Of a DNA stretch of 49,567 bases, positions 9,238 to 17,918 are shown piece by piece. A program made the position numbers and the translations under genes. The stretch comes from Streptomyces prunicolor NBRC 13075 (GTDB taxonomy: Bacteria > Actinomycetota > Actinomycetes > Streptomycetales > Streptomycetaceae), in NCBI RefSeq assembly GCF_000367365.1, contig NZ_BARF01000135.1, forward strand, positions 1 through 49,567, read 5' to 3'. How positions within the stretch are numbered: position 1 is the stretch's first letter; each line of letters begins with the position of its first letter. The notes beneath the pieces are model-generated. The model was not told where the DNA came from and did no database searches. It saw nothing but the letters and a program-made list of their open reading frames with translations.

Positions 9238-11811
9238 CTATTCGGTGGCGATCGCGTTCAGGACGTTCATCCGCCCCGCCCGGAACGCCGGGATCAAGGC
9301 AGCGAACAGACCCACGAACGCCGACCCGACGAACACCGCGATGATCGTCCCCCAGGGAATCTCCAGGACCTTCAAGCCCTCCAGGGCGAGCAGCTGCTGA
9401 GCGGTCGCGCCCCAGCCCATCCCCAGCCCCAGGCCGAGCAACGCTCCGAAGAGGGCGATCACGACCGACTCCATGCGGATCATCCGGCGGAGCTGGCGAC
9501 GGGACATCCCGATCGCCCGCATCAAACCGATCTCCCGGGTCCGCTCGACGACCGACAGCGCGAGGGTGTTCACGACACCCAGGACCGCCACGATGATCGC
9601 CAGAGCCAGCAGCCCGTAGACCATGTTCAGGAGCTGGCCGATCTGGTCCTTCAGTTCCTGCTTGTAGTCGGTCTGGTCGCGCACCTGGTACTGCGGGTAC
9701 GGAGCCATGGCCTTCTTCAGGGCCGCGTACGCCTGCTTCTCCTGGCCGTCCTTGGCCTTGGCGAACATGATCTCGTTCGGCGGGATCTTGTTCGCGGGGA
9801 CGTACTTCTGCATCGTGGCGATGCTCGTGTACCGCGCACCCTGGTCGATGGCCACGTCGTCGTCCGTGATCGCCGCGATCTTCAGCTTCGCCGTCTCGCC
9901 GCCCTTGAAGGCGACGCTGATCGTGTCGCCGACGTGGACGCCGTGCTTCTTGGCGTACTTGGAGCCCACCGACATCGCGTTGGTCCCGTAGGCGGCGGAC
10001 AGTTCGCCGGCCGTGGTGGCGCGGCGCAGGTCCTGGGCGTAGGACGGGTCGGCGGCGGTGATGCCGTCGGTGTCCTTCTGTCCGTCGGGCGAGGTGAGGG
10101 TGGCGTCGAGGTCCTTGTAGCGGGTGACGTGGACGAGGTCGGGCGACCGTTCCATCGCCTTCTCGGCCTGCGGCACGATCCGCTGGTTGCCCTGGACGAT
10201 GAAGTCGGCGCCGACGGACTTGTCGAGCTCGCTCGTCGCCGAGGCGACCATCGAGGAGCCGACCACCGACAGACAGGCGACCAGTGCGAGGCCGATCATC
10301 AGGGCCGCACCCGTAGCACCCGTACGCCTGGGGTTGCGGAGCGCGTTGCGTTCCGCCAGGCGCCCCACCGGTCCGAAGGCCCGCAGCAGGACCGCACTGA
10401 TGACCCGTACGACCCCGTTGGCCAGTAGTGGGCCGATGATGACGAAGCCGATCAGGGACAGTACGACACCCGCCCCTAGTACCAGCGAACCGTCCGCCGC
10501 CTTCTTCGCGGTCGCCGCCGCGAACAGGGCGGCCACACCGGCACCCGTCAGCACCAGGCCGATCAGACCCCGTACCCAACCCGCCTTGCCGTCGGCCGGT
10601 GTACCGGCGTCGCGCAGTGCGGCCATCGGGGAGACCTTGCCGGCGCGGCGGGCCGGGAGGTAGGCGGCCAGGATCGTGACGATGACACCCAGCAGAAGAC
10701 CGAGCACCGGGGTGGTCCACTTCACCGTCAGGTCCCGGGTCGACAGGTCCATGCCCGCCGCGCTCATCAGCTTCATCAGGCCTACGGCGATGCCGACACC
10801 GGCGCCGACACCGAGGATCGAGCCGACGATCCCGAGCAGGGTCGCCTCGACCAGCACCGAGCGGTTGACCTGGCCGCGGGAGGAGCCGACCGCCCTCATC
10901 AGGCCTATTTCGCGGGTCCGTTGGGCGACCAGCATCGAGAAGGTGTTGATGATCAGGAAGATGCCCACCAGGAACGCGATCCCGGCGAAGCCGAGCATGG
11001 CGTACTTGATGACGTTCATGAACTGGCCGACGCCCTTGCGGTTCTCGTCGGCGTTCTCCTTGGCCGTCTGGATCTTGTACGTCCCCGACGAGGCGAGGGT
11101 CTGTGCCACGTTCTGCTTGAGCTGGCTGTCCGTCACACCGCTCGCGGCGGTGACGCCGAGCTGGGTGAACCGGCCGGTGGCGCCCAGGAGTTCACGCTGC
11201 GCGGTGGCGGTGTCGAAGTAGACGACGGCCGCACCGGGGTTGGTCACCTTGAAGGTGGCGATGCCGACGATCCTCGCGGTGAAGTCACCGGTCTGCGAGA
11301 TGGTGCGCAGCGAGTCGCCCATCTTCAGGTGGTGCTTGTCGGCGGTGTCGGCGTCGACCATCGTCTCGGTCGGACCACGCGGGGCGTGGCCTGAGGTGAT
11401 CTCCATCGAACGCAGGTCGTTCTTCGTCCAGTTGCCCGCGATGGTGGGCGCGCCGGTCGAGGAGCCCATGTTCTTGTTGGCGCTGTTCACGACGGTCACG
11501 TTCATCGAACTGACGCCGCCCTCAACGGACTTGACGCCCTGGGCCTTCGCCACCTGCGCGACCGTGGAGGCCGGCAGCGACTCGGGCAGTCCGTTCTGCG
11601 GGGTGCTGCCGTCGGCCTTGGCCGCCTTCGGCAGGACCGTCACGTCGGACGCGGTGGCCGTGAAGAGCTTGTCGAACGTCGTGTTCATCGTGTCGGTGAA
11701 CACCAGCGTGCCGCACACGAACGCCACCGACAGCAGCACGGCTATCGCGGAGAGCGCCATCCGCCCTTTGTGCGCGAAGAAGTTGCGCCTCGATGTCTTC
11801 ATGACGGTCAT
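9238..11811 (-). CDS. ABC transporter permease with two FtsX/MacB domains
   Basis: The product is 857 residues. It has an N-terminal membrane segment (KGRMALSAIAVLLSVAFVCGTL), a large extracytoplasmic region, and a first FtsX block with TREIGLMRAVGSSRGQV. A central set of membrane helices follows, then a second MacB-type extracytoplasmic region and a second FtsX block with TREIGLMRAIGMSRRQLRRM. Family knowledge: these permeases do not move substrate through a channel; they transmit ATP-driven motion to the cell exterior for export or envelope processes. The substrate is unknown. Its start overlaps the end of the ATPase gene by 4 bases, showing translational coupling. A T-rich terminator follows. 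Confidence 0.93.
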   Translation of the reverse strand: MTVMKTSRRNFFAHKGRMALSAIAVLLSVAFVCGTLVFTDTMNTTFDKLFTATASDVTVLPKAAKADGSTPQNGLPESLPASTVAQVAKAQGVKSVEGGVSSMNVTVVNSANKNMGSSTGAPTIAGNWTKNDLRSMEITSGHAPRGPTETMVDADTADKHHLKMGDSLRTISQTGDFTARIVGIATFKVTNPGAAVVYFDTATAQRELLGATGRFTQLGVTAASGVTDSQLKQNVAQTLASSGTYKIQTAKENADENRKGVGQFMNVIKYAMLGFAGIAFLVGIFLIINTFSMLVAQRTREIGLMRAVGSSRGQVNRSVLVEATLLGIVGSILGVGAGVGIAVGLMKLMSAAGMDLSTRDLTVKWTTPVLGLLLGVIVTILAAYLPARRAGKVSPMAALRDAGTPADGKAGWVRGLIGLVLTGAGVAALFAAATAKKAADGSLVLGAGVVLSLIGFVIIGPLLANGVVRVISAVLLRAFGPVGRLAERNALRNPRRTGATGAALMIGLALVACLSVVGSSMVASATSELDKSVGADFIVQGNQRIVPQAEKAMERSPDLVHVTRYKDLDATLTSPDGQKDTDGITAADPSYAQDLRRATTAGELSAAYGTNAMSVGSKYAKKHGVHVGDTISVAFKGGETAKLKIAAITDDDVAIDQGARYTSIATMQKYVPANKIPPNEIMFAKAKDGQEKQAYAALKKAMAPYPQYQVRDQTDYKQELKDQIGQLLNMVYGLLALAIIVAVLGVVNTLALSVVERTREIGLMRAIGMSRRQLRRMIRMESVVIALFGALLGLGLGMGWGATAQQLLALEGLKVLEIPWGTIIAVFVGSAFVGLFAALIPAFRAGRMNVLNAIATE

Positions 11812-12596
11812 GACGTACGCCCCCGCGCGTCGAAGTCCTTCATGCGGTCGAGAACGGTGTCGGCGGTCGGCTTGAACATCTCGTCGACGATTCGGCCGTC
11901 CGCGAGATACAGGACACGGTCCGCGTACGACGCGGCCACCGGGTCGTGCGTGACCATCACGATGGTCTGGCCGAGGTCGTCGACGGACCGGCGCAGGAAG
12001 CCCAACACCTCAGCGCCCGCACGGGAGTCGAGGTTTCCGGTCGGCTCGTCACCGAAGATGATCTCGGGGCGGGCCGCCAACGCCCGTGCCACGGCGACGC
12101 GTTGCTGCTGGCCGCCGGAGAGCTGGTTGGGCCGGTGCTTGAGCCGGCTGGAGAGTCCGACCGTCTCCACGACCTGCTCCAGCCAGCCCTTGTCGGGCTT
12201 GCGGCCGGCTATGTCCATGGGGAGGGTGATGTTCTCCAGCGCGTTCAGCGTCGGCAGCAGGTTGTACGCCTGGAAGATGAACCCGATCCGGTCCCGGCGC
12301 AGTTGGGTGAGCTTCTTGTCCTTGAGGCCGGTGATCTCGGTCTCGTCCAGGTAGATCTGCCCGGAGGTCACGGTGTCGAGCCCGGCGAGGCAGTGCATGA
12401 GCGTGGACTTGCCGGACCCCGAGGGGCCCATGATCGCGGTGAACTGGCCGCGGGCGATGTCCACGTCGACATGGTCGAGGGCGACGACGCGGGTCTCCCC
12501 GGCCCCGTAAGCCTTGACGACCTGCCGCGCTCGCGCGGCAACGGCCGTACGCCCTCCAGTGCCCCCGTGCCTGGGAATGGTCACAGCCGATGTCAC
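11808..12596 (-). CDS. ABC transporter ATP-binding protein (MacB/LolD type)
   Basis: The product is 262 residues. It has Walker A GPSGSGKST near residues 57-65, Q-loop FIFQAYNLLP, signature LSGGQQQR near 159, Walker B IIFGDEPTGNLDS near 179 and the H-loop VTHD near 214, all intact. The LolD/MacB character (GEPTGNLD-type Walker B, short length) fits the FtsX permease it overlaps by 4 bases. I chose GTG 12596 (MTSAVTIPRHGG) because AGGAG lies 8 bases upstream; longer alternatives lack a ribosome site. The gene leads the operon; regulation is probably from the palindrome-rich 400-bp region upstream. Confidence 0.93.
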   Translation of the reverse strand: MTSAVTIPRHGGTGGRTAVAARARQVVKAYGAGETRVVALDHVDVDIARGQFTAIMGPSGSGKSTLMHCLAGLDTVTSGQIYLDETEITGLKDKKLTQLRRDRIGFIFQAYNLLPTLNALENITLPMDIAGRKPDKGWLEQVVETVGLSSRLKHRPNQLSGGQQQRVAVARALAARPEIIFGDEPTGNLDSRAGAEVLGFLRRSVDDLGQTIVMVTHDPVAASYADRVLYLADGRIVDEMFKPTADTVLDRMKDFDARGRTS

Positions 12597-12997
12597 GGTA
12601 TGTCTCCTAAGTCGGTCGGCAGATGAGCGTGCCGGTGTCCGGTCGATGCGGTTCACGTGGTTACGACGATGAGTCTGGTGGTGGGAGGGGGTCCGGCGCG
12701 CTGGTGCTCAGCGCAGTCTTTCCCGGGGGAAAACCCCACCCTCCTGGGTTCGGCCTGCCGCCCCCCAGCGGCATAAAGCCAGGTTAAGGACAGCCCCCCG
12801 CCCTTCTCCTCCTCCGTCGGTACGAACCATCCCCGGGTCGTAGTACGGAGGGACCCCTAGGGGCTCTCCACCGCCGGGTGGAGTCGATCTCGGGGTTCGG
12901 TCCACCCAGTGACCCGACCAGGTTCCGCCCTGCCGCTACGTGAGGGTCAAGTGAGAAGCTGGTGCGCGGCAGATAGATGCAAGGGGAAAGGATTCCG
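12597..12997. other. Gene-free 401-bp divergent region with several palindromes
   Basis: I see no credible gene here. It separates the ABC operon from the MFS gene. It contains TTTCCC-GG-GGGAAA (12719-12732), an A+T island with CATAAA near 12772-12777 that could hold a minus-strand -10, the 10-bp palindrome CCCCTAGGGG (12854-12863) and immediately afterwards CTCCACC-GCCG-GGTGGAG (12866-12883). These look like regulatory sites rather than terminators, because both flanking genes are transcribed outward. Confidence 0.45.
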
Positions 12998-14581
12998 GTG
13001 GACCAGGGGGACAGGGACAGCGACACCGAGATACGACCCGAGGCGGCCGAGCAGCCCACGCCGGCGCCTCCGGACCAACCCACGCCTCCCGACCGACCTA
13101 CGCCTCCCGACCAACTCACGCCGGCCCCTCCCGACCGGCGCCGGAAAGCCGTCGTCGCGGCTCTCATGCTCGCGATGGCACTGGCCGCCCTCGACTCCAC
13201 CATCGTCTCTACCGCCGTACCGCAGATCGTCGGTGACCTCGGCGGCTTCTCCGTCTTCTCCTGGCTGTTCTCCGGCTATCTGCTGGCCGTGACGGTCACC
13301 CTGCCCGTCTACGGCAAGCTCTCCGACACCTTCGGCCGCAAGCCGGTGCTGATCACGGGCGCGGTGGTCTTCCTCGCCGGTTCGCTGCTGTGCTCGGTGG
13401 CCTGGAGCATGGGCGCGCTGATCGCGTTCCGGGTCGTACAGGGCCTGGGCGGTGGGGCGTTGCAGGGCACCGTGCAGACGCTCGCCGCCGATCTGTACCC
13501 GCTGAAGGAACGCCCCAAGATCCAGTCGAAGTTGTCCACGGTGTGGGCGGTGTCGGCGGTCGCGGGCCCTGGTGTGGGCGGACTGCTCGCCGCGTACGCC
13601 GGCTGGCGCTGGATCTTCCTCGTCAACCTCCCTGTCGGAGCGGTGGCGTTGTGGCTGATCGTCCGCCACCTCCACGAACCGCAACGCACCCGCACCTCCC
13701 GCCCCCGCGTCGACTGGGCGGGCGCACTCGCGGTGTTCGCGTGCGGCGGCGTGCTGATCACCGCGCTGGTGCAGGGTGGAGTCGCCTGGGACTGGCTCTC
13801 GGCACCCTCAATGGCCCTGTTCGCTACGGGACTTGGGCTGGCCGGAGTGGTCGTGGCGATCGAACGCCGGGCGGCCGAGCCCATCATCCCGGGGTGGGTG
13901 TGGCGGCGCCGTACGATCGCGGCGGTCAACTTGGCCCTGGGCGCACTGGGGTTGCTGATGGTGGCGCCGAGTGTGTTCCTGCCGACGTACGCGCAGTCGG
14001 TGCTCGGCCTTGCACCCGTGGCGGCCGGATTCGTGTTGTCCGTCTGGACGTTGAGCTGGCCGGTGTCGGCCGCGCTGAGTCAGCACGTGTACCGGCGGAT
14101 CGGTTTCCGCAACACGGCGATGATCGGGATCGGGGCGGCGACGCTGATCCTGTTCGCGTTCCCGTTCCTGCCGTATCCGGGCGCGGCCTGGCAGCCGATG
14201 GTGCTGATGCTGCTGCTCGGCGCGGCCCTCGGGCTCTTCCAACTCCCGCTGATCGTCGGGGTGCAGTCGACGGTCGGGTGGGAGGAGCGGGGCGTGACGA
14301 CCGCGTCCGTGCTGTTCTGCCGCCAGACCGGCCAGACCATCGGCGCGTCCGTCTTCGGGGCCGTGGCCAACGGGGTGCTGGCGTCCCGGCTCGGTGGCGC
14401 GAGCGACCTGGACTCGGTCACGCGGGGGCTCGATGCGGGGGCCGTGCCGGAAGCGACCCGGCGGGCGATCGCGGACGCGGTGCACGCGGTGTACCTCGGC
14501 GCGGGCGTCGCCGCCGGGGTGGCGTTCCTGGTGCTGCTGTTCCTCGCGCCGCGCCGGTTCCCGGTCCTCAAGGAGCAGTGA
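12998..14581 (+). CDS. MFS multidrug-type efflux transporter (DHA2, 14-helix family)
   Basis: The product is 527 residues. A Pro-rich cytoplasmic N-terminus (residues 10-46, repeats of PTPPD) precedes about 14 hydrophobic helices. DHA2 motifs are present: LDSTIVSTAVPQIVGDL in helix 1 (motif D1), GKLSDTFGRKPV in loop 2-3 (motif A) and AGPGVGGLLAAYAGWRWIF in helix 5 (motif C, antiporter signature). Family knowledge: proton-driven export of drugs or small metabolites. GTG 12998 was chosen because GGGGAAAGGA lies 6 bases upstream; an ATG at 12977 lies upstream of that site. It is convergent with the MpaB-like oxygenase, with a gap of only 12 bases. The substrate is unknown; a product of the neighbouring isoprenoid operon is a speculative possibility. 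Confidence 0.9.
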   Translation: MDQGDRDSDTEIRPEAAEQPTPAPPDQPTPPDRPTPPDQLTPAPPDRRRKAVVAALMLAMALAALDSTIVSTAVPQIVGDLGGFSVFSWLFSGYLLAVTVTLPVYGKLSDTFGRKPVLITGAVVFLAGSLLCSVAWSMGALIAFRVVQGLGGGALQGTVQTLAADLYPLKERPKIQSKLSTVWAVSAVAGPGVGGLLAAYAGWRWIFLVNLPVGAVALWLIVRHLHEPQRTRTSRPRVDWAGALAVFACGGVLITALVQGGVAWDWLSAPSMALFATGLGLAGVVVAIERRAAEPIIPGWVWRRRTIAAVNLALGALGLLMVAPSVFLPTYAQSVLGLAPVAAGFVLSVWTLSWPVSAALSQHVYRRIGFRNTAMIGIGAATLILFAFPFLPYPGAAWQPMVLMLLLGAALGLFQLPLIVGVQSTVGWEERGVTTASVLFCRQTGQTIGASVFGAVANGVLASRLGGASDLDSVTRGLDAGAVPEATRRAIADAVHAVYLGAGVAAGVAFLVLLFLAPRRFPVLKEQ

Positions 14582-14593
14582 GGGGCGCTTGGT

Positions 14594-15754
14594 TCAGGAG
14601 ACGGTGGCGGCCGGTGGGGTCCAACGGCGGGTGCGCGGAACCGAGTTGGAGACGCCGTAGTCCTTCTTGAGCTGTTCGGGGATGGCGTAGTGCATGACGC
14701 GGCCGCGGGTGAGGGAGGACAGCTCCAGGACCGTGACGAGGTGACCGAGGCGGTCCAACGCCCAGGCGCCGAGCGGGGAATGGTCCTCGATGGTCTCCAG
14801 GACGCCGAGGAGATGGGGCACGGCCTTGACGACCGTGTCCCACGGAGTGCGCGGCACCTGGAGCCAGTCGGCGCAGGTGTCGCCGATGAGATGGCGGATG
14901 AGGGCGGAGACGATCGGGTCGAAGAAGGTCCCGGGGACGACCTCCTCGTAGAGGTCGATGAGTTGGCGGGTCAGGTGCGCGCCCTCCTCGGACGGGCCCA
15001 TGTGCCGGACCATGTACAGGTCGAGGAACTGCCGTGCTTCCTCAAGGGACTCGGGCACGGCGTCCTGGTCGACGCCGAGCATCGCGCCGACCACGCGCCA
15101 GGCGTAGTAGTAGGCCTCCGCGCCCTCCGTCGACATGTGGATGCCGAGCCGGTGCAGGCTGTCCAGCACGAGCATCGAGAAGAACATCTGCCCGCCGATC
15201 ATGTCCTCTTGGCAGATCGGCGTCCCCAACTCGGCCGTGTCCCAACGCCTTTCGCGGACGAGGTGGTGGCGGATGGAGGCGTGCAGGAGGCGGACCTTCT
15301 GCACGGCGGGGATGAAGCGGCTGCCGGCCTCGAAGGCGTCGGGCTGCATCAGATAGACGGTGAACTGCCCTGTCTCCGCCATGCGTTTGGAGGGGTACTT
15401 CAGCCCGTGGCTGGCCGACAGGAGTTTCGCGACCGGCGGGACGACGTAGCAGGCGGGCATGGAGGCGAAGGACAGGGCGGTCGAGATGTGCACGTTGTTG
15501 TCGATGAAGAACAGCCGGGCCCTCTCCATCTCGCCCCAGTCGACCCAACTCGGCGGCGCGCTGGTGGCGTTGAGGTACTCCAGGGCTACGGCGGGCAGGC
15601 CGTCCGGCAGCGGGGCGCCCGCCACGGAGACGTAGCGCATGAGGGTGTTGAACTTGCCCACCTCCCCGCGGTCGAAGAGTGCGGCGACGGTGGCGTCGGC
15701 GAGTTCGTCACCGGCCAGGCGCAGGCCGTTCATCGACGTCTCGGTGTAAGTCAC
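14594..15754 (-). CDS. Latex-clearing-protein/MpaB-type oxygenase (DUF2236)
   Basis: The product is 386 residues. It matches the DUF2236 pattern shared by rubber oxygenase Lcp and MpaB. Key positions align in spacing with Lcp of Streptomyces sp. K30 as I remember it: R124 (R164), T128 (T168), R155 (R195), H158 (haem ligand H198) and R162 (R202) all fall at an offset of 40. Lcp K167 is replaced by E127, and the residue at the Lcp E148 position is V108, so chemistry or substrate may differ. There is no signal peptide, so it is cytoplasmic. GAGGAG sits 6 bases before GTG 15754. It lies 56 bases after the polyprenyl synthase gene in one operon, which suggests it cleaves or oxidises an isoprenoid. 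Confidence 0.85.
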   Translation of the reverse strand: MTYTETSMNGLRLAGDELADATVAALFDRGEVGKFNTLMRYVSVAGAPLPDGLPAVALEYLNATSAPPSWVDWGEMERARLFFIDNNVHISTALSFASMPACYVVPPVAKLLSASHGLKYPSKRMAETGQFTVYLMQPDAFEAGSRFIPAVQKVRLLHASIRHHLVRERRWDTAELGTPICQEDMIGGQMFFSMLVLDSLHRLGIHMSTEGAEAYYYAWRVVGAMLGVDQDAVPESLEEARQFLDLYMVRHMGPSEEGAHLTRQLIDLYEEVVPGTFFDPIVSALIRHLIGDTCADWLQVPRTPWDTVVKAVPHLLGVLETIEDHSPLGAWALDRLGHLVTVLELSSLTRGRVMHYAIPEQLKKDYGVSNSVPRTRRWTPPAATVS

Positions 15755-15810
15755 TGTGGGCTCCTCGAAGTTCGCGGGCCAGGACGTGCGCGGATCGGGA
15801 CGTTCGCGGG

Positions 15811-16866
15811 TCAGGAGAGGCGGACCGTCGCCGAGTGGGCCAGCGCGGTCAGCGCGGCCTCGGCGGGGGCGGGAACATGCAGCTCGTGGAGGGCGTCGAG
15901 CGCCTCCTCGACCCGGGCGGCGATCATGCCCTCGACCCGGTCGGGCGCCTTCAGCCGACGCATCGTCTCGCGCACCGTGTCCAACTCGGCTTCGTCCAGA
16001 CCGCGTTGGCCCATGAGCGTGCGGAGCCGCTCCCGGTCCTCGGCACCGGCGCTGCGCCAGGTCTCGGCCAGGAGGGCGGTGGGCCGGTGGCCGCGCACGT
16101 CGTCGGCGTTGGCCTTGCCGGTGTGTTCCGGATCCCCGAACAGGCCGAGGACGTCGTCCCGCAACTGGAAGGCCTCGCCCAGCGGCAGCCCGTACGCCGA
16201 GTAGCCGTCCCGCAGCCGCCCGCCGGCCCCGGCGAGCGCGCCGCCGATCAACAGGGGCTGTTCCACGGTGTACTTGGCGGTCTTGTAGCGGATCACCTTC
16301 AGGGACGCGGCGGTGTCCGGCTCGGCCCCGGTGCGCAGGATCTCCAGGCACTCACCCGCGATCAACTCCCGTGCCAGCACCGCCCACAGCGGCCGGGCGC
16401 GGGCGAGATACGCCCCCGGCAGCCCACTGGTGGCGAACAACTGCCCGGCCATGCCCATCAGTTGGTCGCCCACCAGCATCGCGAGGGACCTGGCGGCCGC
16501 GACAGCCCGCGGGCGGCGGCGTACGGCTCCGCGCAGCGCGATGTGGGCGGTGGGGCGGCCGTGCCGCAGCGGGCTGTCGTCGATGAGGTCGTCGTGCACG
16601 ACCGCGGCGGCGTGCACCAGTTCCATCGAGGCCGCCGCCCGTACCAGCGCGTCGCTGTCAGGCTGCCCCGCCGCGCGCCAGCCCCAGTAACAGAACGCCG
16701 CCCGCAGCCTTTTGCCGTCCGCGACCGCGGCCTCCAACTGCCCGGCGACCGGGCTCAGCGCCGGGTCGATCTCCGCGAACCGGTCGGCCTCCTCGGCCAC
16801 GAACCGATGGAGGACCTGGTCGACACGGCCCTTGAAAGCGGCCGGTTCCCATCGCTCAGACGCCAT
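15811..16866 (-). CDS. Polyprenyl diphosphate synthase (trans-isoprenyl chain elongation)
   Basis: The product is 351 residues, usual for the family. It condenses isopentenyl diphosphate onto allylic diphosphates. The first aspartate-rich motif is HDDLIDDS (D92, D93, D96) followed by RHGRPT. The second is QLRDDVLGLFGD (D237, D238), where Gly replaces the third Asp as in many actinobacterial members. Small residues A87 and A88 sit four and five positions before the first motif, where aromatic residues limit chain length, so a C20 or longer product is inferred. The start overlaps the preceding small gene by 11 bases. The following gene encodes an Lcp/MpaB-type oxygenase. Confidence 0.93.
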   Translation of the reverse strand: MASERWEPAAFKGRVDQVLHRFVAEEADRFAEIDPALSPVAGQLEAAVADGKRLRAAFCYWGWRAAGQPDSDALVRAAASMELVHAAAVVHDDLIDDSPLRHGRPTAHIALRGAVRRRPRAVAAARSLAMLVGDQLMGMAGQLFATSGLPGAYLARARPLWAVLARELIAGECLEILRTGAEPDTAASLKVIRYKTAKYTVEQPLLIGGALAGAGGRLRDGYSAYGLPLGEAFQLRDDVLGLFGDPEHTGKANADDVRGHRPTALLAETWRSAGAEDRERLRTLMGQRGLDEAELDTVRETMRRLKAPDRVEGMIAARVEEALDALHELHVPAPAEAALTALAHSATVRLS

Positions 16867-17158
16867 CGGCGGCGGCCTGTCGGGCGAGTGCGTGCCGGGC
16901 GAGGGTCTCCAGATGCGCCGGAGGCACAGCGACATACCGGTCCAGCACCAGGCGCCCGCGCGCCGCCAGATCCGACTCGGCGTCCGCCGCCAACTCCGCG
17001 ACGTCGGACCGGAACAGCAGCCCCCGTACGACCCCCAGGGCCGAGCCCACCACGGACCCCACCGCCCCCGCCGTGCTCACCGCCAGCTCGGCCGACCCGG
17101 CCACCAGCAACAACGCCCGCTCGCCCAGACCCTCGTGCCGATCCGTCGCCCGTGTCAT
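16856..17158 (-). CDS. Small protein of unknown function heading the polyprenyl operon
   Basis: The product is 100 residues, with GLGERALLLVAGSAELAVST followed by AGAVGSVVGSALGVVRGLLF, a moderately hydrophobic Ala/Gly/Val segment at about residues 11-45 that may associate with membrane. A charged helical C-terminus follows (DVAELAADAESDLAARGR). Its stop overlaps the start of the polyprenyl synthase gene by 11 bases, so the two are probably translated together; a membrane-anchoring or accessory role for the lipid product is inference. I chose ATG 17158 with GGGAG upstream; a GTG at 17209 would add 17 residues. Confidence 0.65.
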   Translation of the reverse strand: MTRATDRHEGLGERALLLVAGSAELAVSTAGAVGSVVGSALGVVRGLLFRSDVAELAADAESDLAARGRLVLDRYVAVPPAHLETLARHALARQAAADGV

Positions 17159-17483
17159 GCCACTCCCACCCGTATCCCACCCGTAGTACTTCCGGGCGAC
17201 ACCGATCACCCGCCCCCCTGTCAGGATCGCGACAGCCAGGGCACACGAGAGGAGAAACTCACGATCGAGTGATCACTTCGCTCGGCCGTACGGACAGCAA
17301 GACAGCACAGACAGCAGGGCCAACACCCAAGGTCAGCACCCGGTTGACGCCACAAGCCCACACCGACCGCCCAGTTCGGCGAAAAGCACCCACATCCCCC
17401 AACCGGCGAGTAACATGCGTCACCCGCTCCGCCCACTCCCTGCGGTCCGCCGCCACGGACCCGAGCCACGCAAGGAGCACGGG
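17159..17483. promoter_or_regulatory. Divergent 325-bp control region
   Basis: I see no gene here. It lies between the polyprenyl operon (minus) and the DUF485/symporter operon (plus). It contains the perfect palindrome AGTGATCACT (17268-17277), an inverted repeat CTGTC-N8-GACAG (17218-17235), and several GATC tetramers around them. A regulator controlling one or both operons could bind here. No clear -10/-35 pair stands out. Confidence 0.4.
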
Positions 17484-17918
17484 ATGTCCTACGACCCGTA
17501 CCCTCCGCATGATTCACCCGCCCCGCACGACTCGCCCCTACCCCGTCTCACCTACCCCTGGCAGCCGCCCCCGCCCCCGCCCGAACGCCGCCGTCTCCCC
17601 CGTCGTCCCGCCCTCGGCAACCACAGCGACCTGCGCATCCTGCGCGGCGCGTACCGCCGTCAGCGACGCGTGGCGACCACCGCCGCGCTCGGCTACTTCT
17701 GCCTCTTCCTCGGCCTCTCCGCGTTCGCGCCCTCGCTGATGTCGAGCACCGGCACCGGCGGCGTGCCCACCGGGCTGCTGCTGGCACTGCTCCAACTCCC
17801 CGTCACCTGGCTGGCGATAGCGCTCTACGAGCACACGGCCCGCCGTCGCGTCGACCCCCTCGCGGACCGCTTCCGCAAGCAGGCCGAACTGGACGCCAGG
17901 CGGGAGGCGGCACGATGA
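17484..17918 (+). CDS. DUF485 membrane protein, partner of the sodium:solute symporter
   Basis: The product is 144 residues. A Pro-rich cytoplasmic N-terminus (about 1-45) precedes LRILRGAYRRQRRVATTAALGYF, the characteristic DUF485/YjcH start of the first of two membrane helices. The second helix is LLLALLQLPVTWLAIALYEH, followed by a charged tail. YjcH-type proteins are routinely encoded immediately before ActP-type symporters; here the stop overlaps the next start as ATGA, strong evidence for coupling. AAGGAG lies 6 bases before ATG 17484. Confidence 0.85.
   Translation: MSYDPYPPHDSPAPHDSPLPRLTYPWQPPPPPPERRRLPRRPALGNHSDLRILRGAYRRQRRVATTAALGYFCLFLGLSAFAPSLMSSTGTGGVPTGLLLALLQLPVTWLAIALYEHTARRRVDPLADRFRKQAELDARREAAR

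Noticed and set aside
12708..12905. Small minus-strand gene upstream of the ABC operon
   Set aside because: The 65-residue frame lacks a ribosome site and family features, and lies across palindromic promoter sequence.
14594..17158. Full terpene biosynthetic gene cluster
   Set aside because: Only a prenyl synthase, an oxygenase and a small protein are present; no terpene cyclase, P450 or pathway regulator is seen, so a classical cluster is not supported.
15679..17739. Long plus-strand open frame across the polyprenyl operon
   Set aside because: It overlaps three well-supported minus-strand genes and encodes low-complexity Pro/Arg sequence with no family features.
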